DNA of 64,000 nucleotides, taken from Acinetobacter brisouisimilis (GTDB lineage Bacteria > Pseudomonadota > Gammaproteobacteria > Pseudomonadales > Moraxellaceae). The stretch is from assembly GCF_000368265.1 (NCBI RefSeq), contig NZ_KB851219.1, positions 1,058,369-1,122,368 of the forward strand, read 5' to 3'. A program made the position numbers and the translations under genes. Positions 52,821 through 60,401 of the stretch are shown here, in pieces (the stretch's first letter is position 1; each line of letters starts with the position of its first letter). Below the pieces are notes generated by a model. The model was not told the DNA's origin. It searched no databases and saw nothing but the letters and a program-made list of their open reading frames with translations.

Positions 52821-53291
52821 TCACTCGCTCAACAATTCACCTTGCTTACCTACATCAAGAAAATCGCTGACCTGTCTGTTAAGTTTACGCACCTGATTCG
52901 TCACTTCACTCTGCAGTATGGCCATGTGGTGTCCCATCTCAATATTGGAATATTGCATAGCTTCAGCAACCATAAGATTGCCAAGCGCACGTGCTTCACG
53001 TGGTGTAAGAGTCAGTACGTCATTATCTCCAATATCAATCTTAACAGTGCCATCTGGTAACACTGTTTTTGACATAAGGCGTGATGGGCGGTGCTTGGGT
53101 GCTGGAACAAACACACCGCGCTGTACACGAATGATGTATCCCGAATCAACCAAGTAGCTTAGACGATCGTCAATAATTGAAAGTTTAAGCCCTGTAAGCT
53201 GTGACAAAGTTTCACGTGTCACAATCTGTTCTTGATTATGTAGATCCTCAATCGCCTCAAGAAGTAACTCTGCATTGCTTTTGGTACTCAT
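52821..53291 (-). CDS. Winged-helix phage regulator, possible late activator
   Basis: A 156-residue protein. Residues 5-60 form a likely winged helix-turn-helix (IVTRETLSQLTGLKLSIIDDRL, then SGYIIRVQRGVF). A beta-rich middle (DGTVKIDIGDNDVLTLTPREARALG) and a C-terminal coiled coil follow. It is the last early gene before the late block, the place where antiterminators or late activators usually lie, so it may act on late promoters. That is inference. A remnant of a paralogue's C-terminus is at 50801-50893. Confidence 0.65.
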   Translation of the reverse strand: MSTKSNAELLLEAIEDLHNQEQIVTRETLSQLTGLKLSIIDDRLSYLVDSGYIIRVQRGVFVPAPKHRPSRLMSKTVLPDGTVKIDIGDNDVLTLTPREARALGNLMVAEAMQYSNIEMGHHMAILQSEVTNQVRKLNRQVSDFLDVGKQGELLSE

Positions 53292-53299
53292 ACGCTCAC

Positions 53300-53803
53300 C
53301 TACACCCTAACCACTTTAACTTTTAATTTTCCGCCTTTAAAAACAGGCTGTTTCATCATGACAAAGTTTGAGATCTGCGAATCATCACAGATCAATTGTG
53401 CTTTCATCAAAGCATCAAAAATTGGCTTAACAACATTATCGACATCACGTTTTACTTTGTCGGGTACGTGATACTCCATAAAAACCTGTACTTCTCCTGA
53501 ATAATTTATGGGCTTCACAAAACGTTGAATCACGGCGCGAAAATGATGTGCCCGATGACTTAAATATTTACGGCCACGATAGCCAGCTTCTACCCAATAG
53601 TGGTTTACAGTTGGAGGTGTCATTAATATCTCAAACTCAATAAGCACATCATCACTTGAGGGTTTAAACACAGTACCTTGCACCTGATCCGCAGGAACTT
53701 TAGGTATAGGGTTTGGATCAACCTTCTTTTTCTCAGTTTGATCTTGCTTGTTCCTCTTTTGCATCAAGCGCTTAAATTCAGCTTTGGTGACGATGTATGT
53801 CAT
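53300..53803 (-). CDS. RusA-like Holliday-junction resolvase
   Basis: A 167-residue protein. The RusA signature is clear in the C-terminal part: RDVDNVVKPIFDAL (119-132), then CDDSQI (140-144), with conserved Asp residues for metal binding. The first 50 residues are a charged, Lys-rich extension not found in short RusA proteins. It would cut four-way junctions made during replication or recombination before packaging. Start ATG overlaps the stop of the preceding gene. Confidence 0.88.
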   Translation of the reverse strand: MTYIVTKAEFKRLMQKRNKQDQTEKKKVDPNPIPKVPADQVQGTVFKPSSDDVLIEFEILMTPPTVNHYWVEAGYRGRKYLSHRAHHFRAVIQRFVKPINYSGEVQVFMEYHVPDKVKRDVDNVVKPIFDALMKAQLICDDSQISNFVMMKQPVFKGGKLKVKVVRV

Positions 53804-53997
53804 TAATCACCCTTCTTCAATAACTTAAAAATATCCTCAGATCCAACAAACTCCTTACCTAGGCTATCAACGGCGCTTATCACGTTGCAGTATTTACCTT
53901 TCCAAATACGTTGAACTACTAAATTACCCTTAGGTTGCCAGTCGCCCTTTGTTGCTTTGGTATCATGCAAAACGATGTCACCTACCTCGATCACCAT
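53803..53997 (-). CDS. Small hypothetical protein
   Basis: A 64-residue protein from ATG 53997 (MVIEVGDIVLHDTKATKGDW), beta-rich and resembling a small barrel that binds nucleic acid or protein. A longer reading from 54126 would overlap the replication gene by 47 bases and is considered less likely because the shorter start has AAGGA at 9 bases. It is coupled to RusA by overlapping stop and start. No family recognised. Confidence 0.5.
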   Translation of the reverse strand: MVIEVGDIVLHDTKATKGDWQPKGNLVVQRIWKGKYCNVISAVDSLGKEFVGSEDIFKLLKKGD

Positions 53998-54079
53998 GGT
54001 AAGCCATCCTTTTGAATTGTTGCTCCAAGCCAAATCAGGAAAAATGTAGTGCAAGCTAAGAGGACTAGATTTTGGCCAC

Positions 54080-55021
54080 TCATTCGAAATTCCCTTCAAA
54101 TCCAACTTGCTTGAGATACGGTGCAAGTTTTTTACGTTGTTCAGGATCGGATAGTTTCATAGCAAGACGAGCTGCAAACTGTTCACGGCTCTCACCTGCT
54201 TCTGCAAACTTGCTTGATACTTCGGGATGATGTGCCAGTTTCTGAGCGAACAGGTTGATTTGCTTCTCAGAGAGCTTTTTCGGTTTCGCTGTTTGCACTG
54301 TTTGGTTTTGTGCTGCAGGTTGCTGTTCTCGGCTTTGGTATTTCAAACGTGCGTTCAACAGCCAGTCTGCAAAGTGGTAATGCATCAGCTCACCACATAG
54401 ATCCTTGTGTGCGTTGTAAGTCTCAAATGCATTTTGCTCTCGCTTGAACCAGTTGGCAGTTTTGATCTGCTCGATGGTTTCTGCATCGGAGATCAAACCA
54501 AGTTCTTCTTCAAGTTTTTTTAAGCAAAGCCATGTTTTTTTATTTTTAGATTCTATTGGTAGATTCTTTGATAGATTCCGTGTCCCATTGTTGGGACTCT
54601 TTAACGGAATTGTTGGGACTCTTTCGGGGAATTGATGGAACTGTTCCACTGTTGGAACTGTTCCAAGATTGGTACTGTTTATTTCATCTTCAGACACGTC
54701 AAAGAGTACCGTTGTTGGTACACTTTCACGACCTTTTACACCGACCAAACGATAGACTTTGATCTGCTTGGTTCGACCTTTTCGTTCACCTGTATCAACA
54801 ATAAAACCGTCTTCAACCAGTTCATCAATGATCTTTAAGACGGTTTTACGATCCATCTCTGTATCTTCAACCAAACGCCCTACACTTGGGTAAGCACAGT
54901 GGTCTTCACCTGCTCGATCAGCAAGTGAAAGTAGTACCAGTTTTTTGAGTGGTTTAAGGCATCCACCCTTGGTTTGCTTTTGTCGGGTACGCCAAGCCCA
55001 TATGGTTGCATCAAGACTCAT
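54080..55021 (-). CDS. Phage replication initiator, O-like, with helix-turn-helix
   Basis: A 313-residue protein. The N-terminal winged helix-turn-helix (about 22-95) contains KKLVLLSLADRAGEDHCAYPS, SVGRLVEDTEMDRKTVLKII and VDTGERKGRTKQIKVYRL, as in replication proteins with a HTH_36-type domain. The middle is low-complexity with Thr-Val-Pro repeats. The C-terminus has helices rich in Gln, Lys and Glu. The DNA encoding the middle contains direct repeats that look like origin iterons, as in lambda O. No helicase-loader gene is visible next to it, so it may use host DnaC- or DnaB-loading factors directly. Confidence 0.7.
   Translation of the reverse strand: MSLDATIWAWRTRQKQTKGGCLKPLKKLVLLSLADRAGEDHCAYPSVGRLVEDTEMDRKTVLKIIDELVEDGFIVDTGERKGRTKQIKVYRLVGVKGRESVPTTVLFDVSEDEINSTNLGTVPTVEQFHQFPERVPTIPLKSPNNGTRNLSKNLPIESKNKKTWLCLKKLEEELGLISDAETIEQIKTANWFKREQNAFETYNAHKDLCGELMHYHFADWLLNARLKYQSREQQPAAQNQTVQTAKPKKLSEKQINLFAQKLAHHPEVSSKFAEAGESREQFAARLAMKLSDPEQRKKLAPYLKQVGFEGNFE
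54587..54683. other. Candidate phage replication origin (iterons inside initiator gene)
   Basis: Two near-identical 22-base tandem repeats start at 54587 and 54609 (ATTGTTGGGACTCTTT...GGA). Degenerate units follow (ATTGATGGAACTGTTCC at 54631, TTGGAACTGTTCC at 54652, TTGGTACTGTT at 54669). Another GTTGTTGGTAC is at 54713. They lie in the linker-coding part of the initiator gene. Iterons in this place are known from lambdoid origins; function here is inferred. Confidence 0.55.
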
Positions 55022-55179
55022 GAAATCTCCCCTTGGGCTTCAAGTGCTCGTTGATGATGTTTTTCCACATCATCAAGTTGTTGAGGTTCTTCATGTTGAA
55101 CAAGGCATGTGCCACATGGTTCGGTTTTAAATTCAGTGCATTTTCCTGAACATGGGTGTTCTAGTTGCTGTAATTTCAC
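55018..55179 (-). CDS. Small cysteine-containing protein
   Basis: About 53 residues from the GTG at 55179 (GGGG upstream at a good distance); an ATG at 55206 would add nine residues and overlap the previous gene. It has four cysteines in CSGKCTEF and CGTCLVQH, which could bind zinc. The stop overlaps the start of the replication gene (ATGA). No family recognised. Coupled early gene. Confidence 0.5.
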   Translation of the reverse strand: MKLQQLEHPCSGKCTEFKTEPCGTCLVQHEEPQQLDDVEKHHQRALEAQGEIS

Positions 55180-55189
55180 GTTATTTCCC

Positions 55190-55474
55190 CTATTTTCGCT
55201 TGGCATAACTGCCAAATCTTTCAATTACACCTGAGTCGGCAAGGCTTCTTTCAATCTCTTTTGCGATACTCCAGTGAAGGCGAAACTCCCACTCAAGGGC
55301 TTTTCTGAAATCTTCACGGCGTACTGCAGCGTTACTGACGGTGTAATTTCGTTTGGCCAAGTTGTCTTGTGCCGTTTTAAACATTTCGTCAAAGACACAC
55401 ATTGCTGCTGTGTGCCATTGTTTGATTCGGTTAATTCGATCTAAATTTGGCTTTGCTGGGCGTTCGTCATGCAT
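55190..55474 (-). CDS. Hypothetical early protein
   Basis: A 94-residue basic, helical protein from ATG 55474 (GAGG at 6 bases); the frame also opens at a TTG four codons earlier. It contains WHTAAMCVFDEMFKTAQDNLAKRNYT. No family recognised. It overlaps the stop of the zinc-motif gene before it, so it belongs to the early leftward operon. Confidence 0.55.
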   Translation of the reverse strand: MHDERPAKPNLDRINRIKQWHTAAMCVFDEMFKTAQDNLAKRNYTVSNAAVRREDFRKALEWEFRLHWSIAKEIERSLADSGVIERFGSYAKRK

Positions 55475-55781
55475 TCTTTCCCTCAACCAAGTTTGTGATT
55501 ACCTCTAGCAGCGTCTGGTCAAATTCACCTGATGCAATGAATTGGTCGATCAAGTTTGGTGATGGCAGCAGATCTGCAAGGTGTTGGTCAGTTTTACAGT
55601 GTGGGCAACCATCGAAGTACTCTCTTGTTTCTTCGTCAAACAGGTTTTGAGCGAGTTGCTGCTCTTTAAATAACTGGTTGCACCAGTTGCATTGGATCGT
55701 TGGTTTTTCCAAGACTGACTCACGGAAGTTGTTAAAAGCACTGGAATTGCCTGTGCTAAGTTGTTGTGTTAAATTCGTCAT
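55467..55781 (-). CDS. Hypothetical early protein with zinc-finger-like motif
   Basis: A 104-residue protein with two CxxC pairs (IQCNWCNQLF and DGCPHCKTD) about 26 residues apart that could bind zinc. N- and C-terminal parts are helical and acidic. Fourteen bases after the previous gene, in the early operon. Its function is not known; a role in regulation or replication is contextual only. Confidence 0.6.
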   Translation of the reverse strand: MTNLTQQLSTGNSSAFNNFRESVLEKPTIQCNWCNQLFKEQQLAQNLFDEETREYFDGCPHCKTDQHLADLLPSPNLIDQFIASGEFDQTLLEVITNLVEGKNA

Positions 55782-55795
55782 AAGTCTTCGTTCAG

Positions 55796-56116
55796 TTAAT
55801 AGCTGAATGGCAAGAGAAGCTCGGTTGGTCGTAACAACTGGGCTTTTTTTGTGCCTGTTCTTTTTGGAATGTTGGTTAATGGTTTTGGGTGCTGTAGTTC
55901 GAAAGCTTCAACGGCGTTTTCTACGGTATCTCTGGTAAGAGCCTGAGGTTCTTTAAGAGAATGAAGTAACTCCTCAATTTCAGAGATTTCCTTCATGCAA
56001 AGCAGACGAATAAATTCGGAAAGGCTTAATTTCCTAGCACCAGCAATCAGTAAAAGCTTTTGTTTTTCGCTATCTGAGCATTTAAAGGTGATGCTCTCTG
56101 TGAGTTTTTCTGACAT
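55796..56116 (-). CDS. Ribbon-helix-helix-like early regulator
   Basis: A 106-residue protein whose first 45 residues have the ribbon-helix-helix pattern (ESITFKCSDSEKQKLLLIAGARKLSLSEFIRLL divided into a strand and two helices), as in MobC- or CopG-like proteins. The rest is less ordered. It lies directly downstream of the cro-like gene, at the place of cII-type regulators in lambdoid phages. DNA binding is likely; target unknown. SD GGTGG precedes the ATG. Confidence 0.6.
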   Translation of the reverse strand: MSEKLTESITFKCSDSEKQKLLLIAGARKLSLSEFIRLLCMKEISEIEELLHSLKEPQALTRDTVENAVEAFELQHPKPLTNIPKRTGTKKAQLLRPTELLLPFSY

Positions 56117-56170
56117 AAGCCACCTGCTTAAAAGATTTGTGATTAAGAGCTTTTTTCTAAGGTTCAGTGG

Positions 56171-56389
56171 TTATGCAATTAAGTCTTGGAATTCTTTAAG
56201 TGATGGGCAAAGATCAACAGCTTTAAATTTGCCTAGTGTTGCCTTTTCAGCTCGGAAAGCTACTTTCTCAGACATATTCCAACGCCCTGAAACATAGCCA
56301 CTAATCGTTGATTGACTAATAGCAAGAGCTGTTGCTGTGGCAATTTGACCACCAAAATAATCCACTAATTTTTGATAAATCTTTTCCAT
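56171..56389 (-). CDS. Cro-like repressor
   Basis: A 72-residue protein with a helix-turn-helix (GGQIATATALAISQSTISGY, then VSGRWNMSEKVAFRAEKAT) in the style of phage Cro/YdaS proteins. It is divergent from the S24-type repressor, with three operator-like repeats in the shared intergenic region. As in lambda it would repress the cI promoter and start the lytic path. The ribosome site is weak (GAGACACCT). Confidence 0.8.
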   Translation of the reverse strand: MEKIYQKLVDYFGGQIATATALAISQSTISGYVSGRWNMSEKVAFRAEKATLGKFKAVDLCPSLKEFQDLIA

Positions 56390-56418
56390 AGGTGTCTCAA
56401 AATATAAGTAACACCCAA

Positions 56419-56447
56419 ATATTATTAGTATTCTAATATTAAATCAA
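56419..56447 (-). promoter_or_regulatory. Leftward early promoter (PR-like)
   Basis: On the minus strand TTGATT (56447-56442) and TAATAT (56424-56419) are 17 bases apart. Operator 1 lies in the spacer and overlaps the -10 edge, so repressor binding would block it. It drives cro and the early leftward genes. Confidence 0.65.
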
Positions 56448-56484
56448 TAAGTATTCTAATTTGATTTAATATTAGTTGACTAAT
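56424..56484. promoter_or_regulatory. Three CI/Cro operators
   Basis: Three 14-base sites share the inverted form ATTAG-N4-CTAAT: ATTAGTATTCTAAT at 56424-56437, ATAAGTATTCTAAT at 56447-56460 and ATTAGTTGACTAAT at 56471-56484. Start-to-start spacing is 23 and 24 bases, close to two helical turns. A fourth copy lies at 60088-60101. Confidence 0.75.
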
Positions 56485-56489
56485 ATATT
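56461..56489 (+). promoter_or_regulatory. Rightward repressor promoter (PRM-like)
   Basis: TTGATT (56461-56466) and TATATT (56484-56489) are 17 bases apart. Operator 3 covers the spacer. It would drive cI and perhaps the kinase-like pair downstream. Confidence 0.6.
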
Positions 56490-56516
56490 TAACTTAGATA
56501 TTAGGAGTAAGTATTG

Positions 56517-57185
56517 ATGCTTAAGGATCGTCTTAAACAAGCACGGAAAAATGCTCAAAGATCACAAGTAGATGTTGTGAATGCTGTTGGTATTACCCAA
56601 TCAGCGTATAGTCAGCTTGAAACAGGAAGAGTAGCATCCTCATCATTCTTACCAGCTATCGCAAATTTTTTAGGTGTTGATGCATATTGGTTATCTACAG
56701 GTAAATCCCCTGATTCATTTGATTCAAATGAAGTGATCAAACCAACAGTTGTTTCTACTGAAATTAAAGATGAATTTATTTGGATTGATGTTGTTCAGGC
56801 TAATTTTTCTTGTGGAAACGGCGAATCTATCGAATTTCACTTCGATACCATTAATGGAAAACTCCCTTTTCCACCTTCTTTCTTTAAAGATAAAAGAGTC
56901 CAAGCAGAAAATATGCGGATCATCAAAGCTAAAGGTGACAGCATGTCTGACTTTATCAAAGACGGCGATTACGTTGGGATTGATCTAGCACAAACTGAAA
57001 TTATCGATGGTGAAATATATGCCGTTTACTTTGCTCGTGAAGGCATGATCAAGCAGATCTTTAAAGAAGCAGATGGTTCTTTGATACTACATAGTTTAAA
57101 CAATAAGTATCCTGATAAAGTCGTTACTGAAGAAAATGGGAATAATTTTAAGATCATAGGTCGCCAGTTTTGGCGAGCTGGATAA
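56517..57185 (+). CDS. CI-like repressor with S24 peptidase domain
   Basis: A 223-residue repressor. The N-terminal HTH_3 domain (1-62) contains SQVDVVNAVGITQSAYSQLE. The C-terminal LexA/CI-type domain has the catalytic Ser in KGDSMSDF (S142) and Lys in GMIKQIF (K179). A Cys-Gly bond at 99-100 in NFSCGNGE is a plausible self-cleavage site. It maintains lysogeny and would be cleaved after RecA activation. ATG 56517 has AGGAG nine bases upstream. Confidence 0.9.
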   Translation: MLKDRLKQARKNAQRSQVDVVNAVGITQSAYSQLETGRVASSSFLPAIANFLGVDAYWLSTGKSPDSFDSNEVIKPTVVSTEIKDEFIWIDVVQANFSCGNGESIEFHFDTINGKLPFPPSFFKDKRVQAENMRIIKAKGDSMSDFIKDGDYVGIDLAQTEIIDGEIYAVYFAREGMIKQIFKEADGSLILHSLNNKYPDKVVTEENGNNFKIIGRQFWRAG

Positions 57186-57228
57186 CAAAAAATACATCAA
57201 CCATTTTTACAATAAATTAGGAGTGATA

Positions 57229-58161
57229 ATGGAACAAATATTACAATATATTCCTTTTAGTAATTATAAAAAATATCTTAGACCAGCTATTGATGGAAGA
57301 ATGGGGCTTAAGACGCATGTTGCGGAAATTTTATGGGATGATGGAATTAAAAGAGAATCTTATGTAAAGTTTTATGGTAAAGACAAAAAACGTGCTCTTT
57401 TAAATGAAGCTATTGGGTATTTATTAATTAGCTCACTAAATTTACCACAGCCCGAAATGGCAGGATTTATTGAATATGAGATATCAGAAAAAGATACTCC
57501 AGACCTTTGGAACAGTGCTTCTGATGTAGATAAATATCGTGGTGTGACTTATGGTTGGATCTGTACTAATACTCATGGAATCAACAGAAGAGTAGAAATA
57601 AATCAAGCAAGCTCTCAAGAAGCAAGAGATTACCTAATACAACATGTTATTCATTGCTTAAAAAGTTGGGATAAGTTACCTAATCTAATTATGTGTGATG
57701 ATTGGTTAGCAAATGATGATAGAAATTTAGGCAACTTACTAGAATTACCTAACAGGACATTCACTTTAATTGATCATGGTGGAATTCTTTATGGTGATAA
57801 TTGGTCTCCTTGGGATATTATGCGTAAGCCATTAATTAATGGCCAATTTCAAAAAATGTATATTGACATATTCAAACAAAAATTCAATGGATTGTTTTGG
57901 AAAGAGCATCTAGTAAATGAATTGAAAGAAGCTAAAGAGAATCACTCTTCTGGATTTGAATCAGTTAAAGATGAAATTTTTCAACTAATCAACGATTTTA
58001 TTGGGGATGAAAAAGTTGATACTGGTTTACCACCTCACCCTCTTCAAAATGTTGGGGTAATTTTACAGGATTTTATAGAAACGAGTTCTATACAACTAAC
58101 CAACATTGAAGCAAAATGCAATGTATGGCTATCAAACACACAACATAGCGATGTTGCATAG
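57229..58161 (+). CDS. HipA-like kinase-fold protein
   Basis: A protein of about 311 residues of the HipA-like kinase group. The N-lobe has VKFYGKDK (K48) and a helix with E60. The catalytic loop reads DDWLANDDRNLGNLL (158-171; D-x4-N-x3-N form), and the metal-binding IDHGGI is at 181-186. SD TTAGGAG precedes ATG 57229. It lies 43 bases behind cI and 11 bases before its DUF3037 partner, so both are likely lysogen-expressed. HipA proteins phosphorylate translation factors and halt growth; this compact branch is much less known. A toxin or abortive-infection role is inference. Confidence 0.75.
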   Translation: MEQILQYIPFSNYKKYLRPAIDGRMGLKTHVAEILWDDGIKRESYVKFYGKDKKRALLNEAIGYLLISSLNLPQPEMAGFIEYEISEKDTPDLWNSASDVDKYRGVTYGWICTNTHGINRRVEINQASSQEARDYLIQHVIHCLKSWDKLPNLIMCDDWLANDDRNLGNLLELPNRTFTLIDHGGILYGDNWSPWDIMRKPLINGQFQKMYIDIFKQKFNGLFWKEHLVNELKEAKENHSSGFESVKDEIFQLINDFIGDEKVDTGLPPHPLQNVGVILQDFIETSSIQLTNIEAKCNVWLSNTQHSDVA

Positions 58162-58172
58162 TAGGTAAGGCT

Positions 58173-59087
58173 ATGAATTTTAAAAATTTTGAAAATAAGT
58201 TTAAAAGAAAGGCTGAAACTGCTAATTTGCTTCAAGCCTCATGGTCTCAAGTCAGATTTATTCCAGACTTGATCACAAATGAACAATTAGCTATTGGTGT
58301 TTTAATTAATCATGATGGAATTGTTCATACTAAATTTATCGAGGATTTTGGTAGAGTTGAATGTGCTTATGGTTCAGAAATAGCTAACTATACTAAAAAT
58401 TGTATAGAGCTTTTTGAAGATTTTCTTCATCAAAATTTTGATGATTCCTTTTCATCTCAATTGGTTTTAGATAAACGTGGATTAGTACAAGGCAATTCTA
58501 TAGATTCCCTTTTATCAGAACTACTAGAAAGAGCTGTCCCATTATCTTTGCCACACAATCAAGCTAAAAATAAAAAACAATTCCATACTGTTAAAACTGT
58601 AAAATTTCACTCTGATGTAAAAACCTATGTTAAGAATAAAATGGGGGATCTTTATAAAGAGATTTTTGCGGAAGAAAAAGGCGGACTATTAGTTGGAGAT
58701 GATAGCATTGGTTTTAAAACACTCCCCATAGCTATAAATATTAAGAAAAATCATAAAATTGGAGATTTAATTTCATCAGTATATGCAACTCCAGAAAAAG
58801 TTGAAATTAACTGTTTAAAAACTCTATCTAATTTACAAAGTGCTAAAAAATACACAGATCTAAACAGTGACTTTAGATTATTTATGCTTTTACCAGACCA
58901 AGACAATTTAGATTTAATGACTCAAGCAGATAAAAAGAAACATAAAGAAATCATTTCAGACTTTAAATGGAGTTTAGGATCAGTAGGAATTGATTTAATT
59001 GAAAGCTCATCTATTGATTCTGTTTCTGAAAAAATTATTGATTGGTCTGGAATAGATAAAGATAGAATATTCGAAGAAACAATATAA
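58173..59087 (+). CDS. DUF3037-like partner of the HipA-like protein
   Basis: A 304-residue protein whose N-terminal 60 residues fit DUF3037 (SWSQVRFIPDLITNEQLAIG, then VLINHDGI). DUF3037 genes commonly sit next to HipA-like kinases. The C-terminal two thirds, with KFHSDVKTYVKNKMGDLYKE and a final acidic helix, are not recognised. It follows the kinase gene by 11 bases and is closed by a terminator. It may be substrate, regulator or neutraliser of the kinase; no experimental role is known to me. Confidence 0.65.
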   Translation: MNFKNFENKFKRKAETANLLQASWSQVRFIPDLITNEQLAIGVLINHDGIVHTKFIEDFGRVECAYGSEIANYTKNCIELFEDFLHQNFDDSFSSQLVLDKRGLVQGNSIDSLLSELLERAVPLSLPHNQAKNKKQFHTVKTVKFHSDVKTYVKNKMGDLYKEIFAEEKGGLLVGDDSIGFKTLPIAINIKKNHKIGDLISSVYATPEKVEINCLKTLSNLQSAKKYTDLNSDFRLFMLLPDQDNLDLMTQADKKKHKEIISDFKWSLGSVGIDLIESSSIDSVSEKIIDWSGIDKDRIFEETI

Positions 59088-59100
59088 ATTATTTTAGTTA

Positions 59101-59127
59101 AACCCGACCCAATGTCGGGTTTTCTTT
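59101..59127 (+). terminator. Terminator of the cI operon
   Basis: The stem AACCCGAC/GTCGGGTT with a five-base loop is followed by TTCTTTT. Confidence 0.8.
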
Positions 59128-59177
59128 TGCTAAAAAATAACTTTTTACTATTACACAATCAAAAACCAATTTTACAT

Positions 59178-59897
59178 TTAGAATGCACAATCAAATTTTT
59201 GCTCAGTATGAGTATTCGCTTTTGCTAAATCATCCAGATTACTTAGTGCATCCTTTTGCCTAGACTCATCGATAGCATAATCATCTGGATTTGATGTATT
59301 GGATACCATATTTGACATTGGTAGCCGCCAATCATTTTTCAGTTTATATTTTGCCTTAATAATTTTATCTATCTTTTCTTCATCATAATTCTTTTCTATG
59401 AAATTTTCATAATCATTAGCGATATGAATATCTTGTAATGTGGCAACTGATTTATCTGTTGCATAACTAATTAGCCATTGTTTGTCGTTAGAATTTCCCA
59501 TACCTATAGAATGCTTTGGATCAATAGCATAATAAACTTGTGATAACCATTTAAAACCATTTTGGGTCTGTTGTTCTAGATCTCGCAAATCACTACGAGA
59601 TAAAGTAACTTTAACATCGGTTGATATTCCTAGTGCGCCTAAATGCTTAGCTATAGCAATTGCTGTTGCAGCCCAATCATTAGATTGCCCACCTTGAACT
59701 TTGGCATCAATATCTATCATAGAGAGATTGTCTTGGAATGCATCATTATTAATTAAACTACATACCTTGAAAGGCAAAACCTTTCCTTGTTTTTGGTTGG
59801 TTTGTGCCTTATTTGGACGGTCAGAATTACCACACCCAGTTAAAACTAAAGTGCCTATTAGAGTAGCAAATAGAGTTTTTCTAGCCCCGATAACCAT
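59178..59897 (-). CDS. Hypothetical lipoprotein
   Basis: A 239-residue protein with a type II signal peptide (LIGTLVLTGC, Cys 22). The mature part is polar, with a segment NDWAATAIAIAKHLGALGIS that could be a helical binding motif. Two more cysteines lie near the start of the mature chain and the C-terminus. It is convergent with the DUF3037 gene. Its place next to the repressor operon suggests expression in the lysogen, perhaps as an envelope-modifying or exclusion factor. No family recognised. Confidence 0.6.
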   Translation of the reverse strand: MVIGARKTLFATLIGTLVLTGCGNSDRPNKAQTNQKQGKVLPFKVCSLINNDAFQDNLSMIDIDAKVQGGQSNDWAATAIAIAKHLGALGISTDVKVTLSRSDLRDLEQQTQNGFKWLSQVYYAIDPKHSIGMGNSNDKQWLISYATDKSVATLQDIHIANDYENFIEKNYDEEKIDKIIKAKYKLKNDWRLPMSNMVSNTSNPDDYAIDESRQKDALSNLDDLAKANTHTEQKFDCAF

Positions 59898-60075
59898 AAG
59901 ATTTCCTAATTTATAAGTATTTCATTCTTAAGTGACAGGATAGCAATTGTTTGTTTTTTGGCAATATGGATTTCATTTTACTAGATCATTAAAAGAGTGA
60001 TACCCAGTATGTGTTGGCTTTCTTTTATCTATTAAAATTTAAAATTAGAAAACTAATAAAAATATAAGTAAATTA

Positions 60076-60103
60076 TTGACTGTTAATATTAGTATGCTAA
60101 TAT
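60076..60103 (+). promoter_or_regulatory. CI-regulated promoter of the right-arm operon
   Basis: TTGACT (60076-60081) and TAATAT (60098-60103) are 16 bases apart. The spacer and the -10 edge contain ATTAGTATGCTAAT (60088-60101), the same operator type as between cI and cro. Repressor would silence recombination and activator genes in the lysogen, a PL-like arrangement. Confidence 0.75.
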
Positions 60104-60120
60104 TTATTCACGGACAATAA

Positions 60121-60156
60121 AAAGCCCTCGTTAGACTGGCATCGGACGAGGGCTTT
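60121..60156. terminator. Leader hairpin / attenuator
   Basis: The stem AAAGCCCTCG/CGAGGGCTTT with a 16-base loop lies between the operator-promoter and the first gene. On the minus strand it is followed by TTTTTA. On the plus strand it may act as an attenuator that needs antitermination. Confidence 0.65.
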
Positions 60157-60178
60157 ACAAATAACTTGCGAGGTCATT

Positions 60179-60397
60179 ATGTCTCAACATGTATCACACA
60201 GTCAAACTCCAAAATTTGACTCTAACAAAAGTCAAACAACCACACTGTTATATCGTGAGCCAACGGCTCAAGAACAACGTGTTAGCCGCACTAAAGTTAT
60301 CCTGGCTAACGCTCGCGAATTTGCACTTTTTGCAGTTGTTGGAACGATCTGCTATGCGGTTATTACTGGTGTTGTTTATGGGTTATTTGGGGGTTAA
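60179..60397 (+). CDS. Small membrane protein, first gene of right-arm operon
   Basis: A 72-residue protein with a polar N-terminal half and one C-terminal membrane helix (about 48-69). SD GCGAGG precedes the ATG. It starts the rightward operon and is four bases from the next gene. No family recognised. Confidence 0.6.
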   Translation: MSQHVSHSQTPKFDSNKSQTTTLLYREPTAQEQRVSRTKVILANAREFALFAVVGTICYAVITGVVYGLFGG

Positions 60398-60401
60398 GTA
60401 T

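Noticed and set aside
60189..60401. Upstream extension of the 184-residue protein
   Set aside because: It overlaps the 72-residue membrane-protein gene in another frame; ATG 60402 fits the operon spacing.
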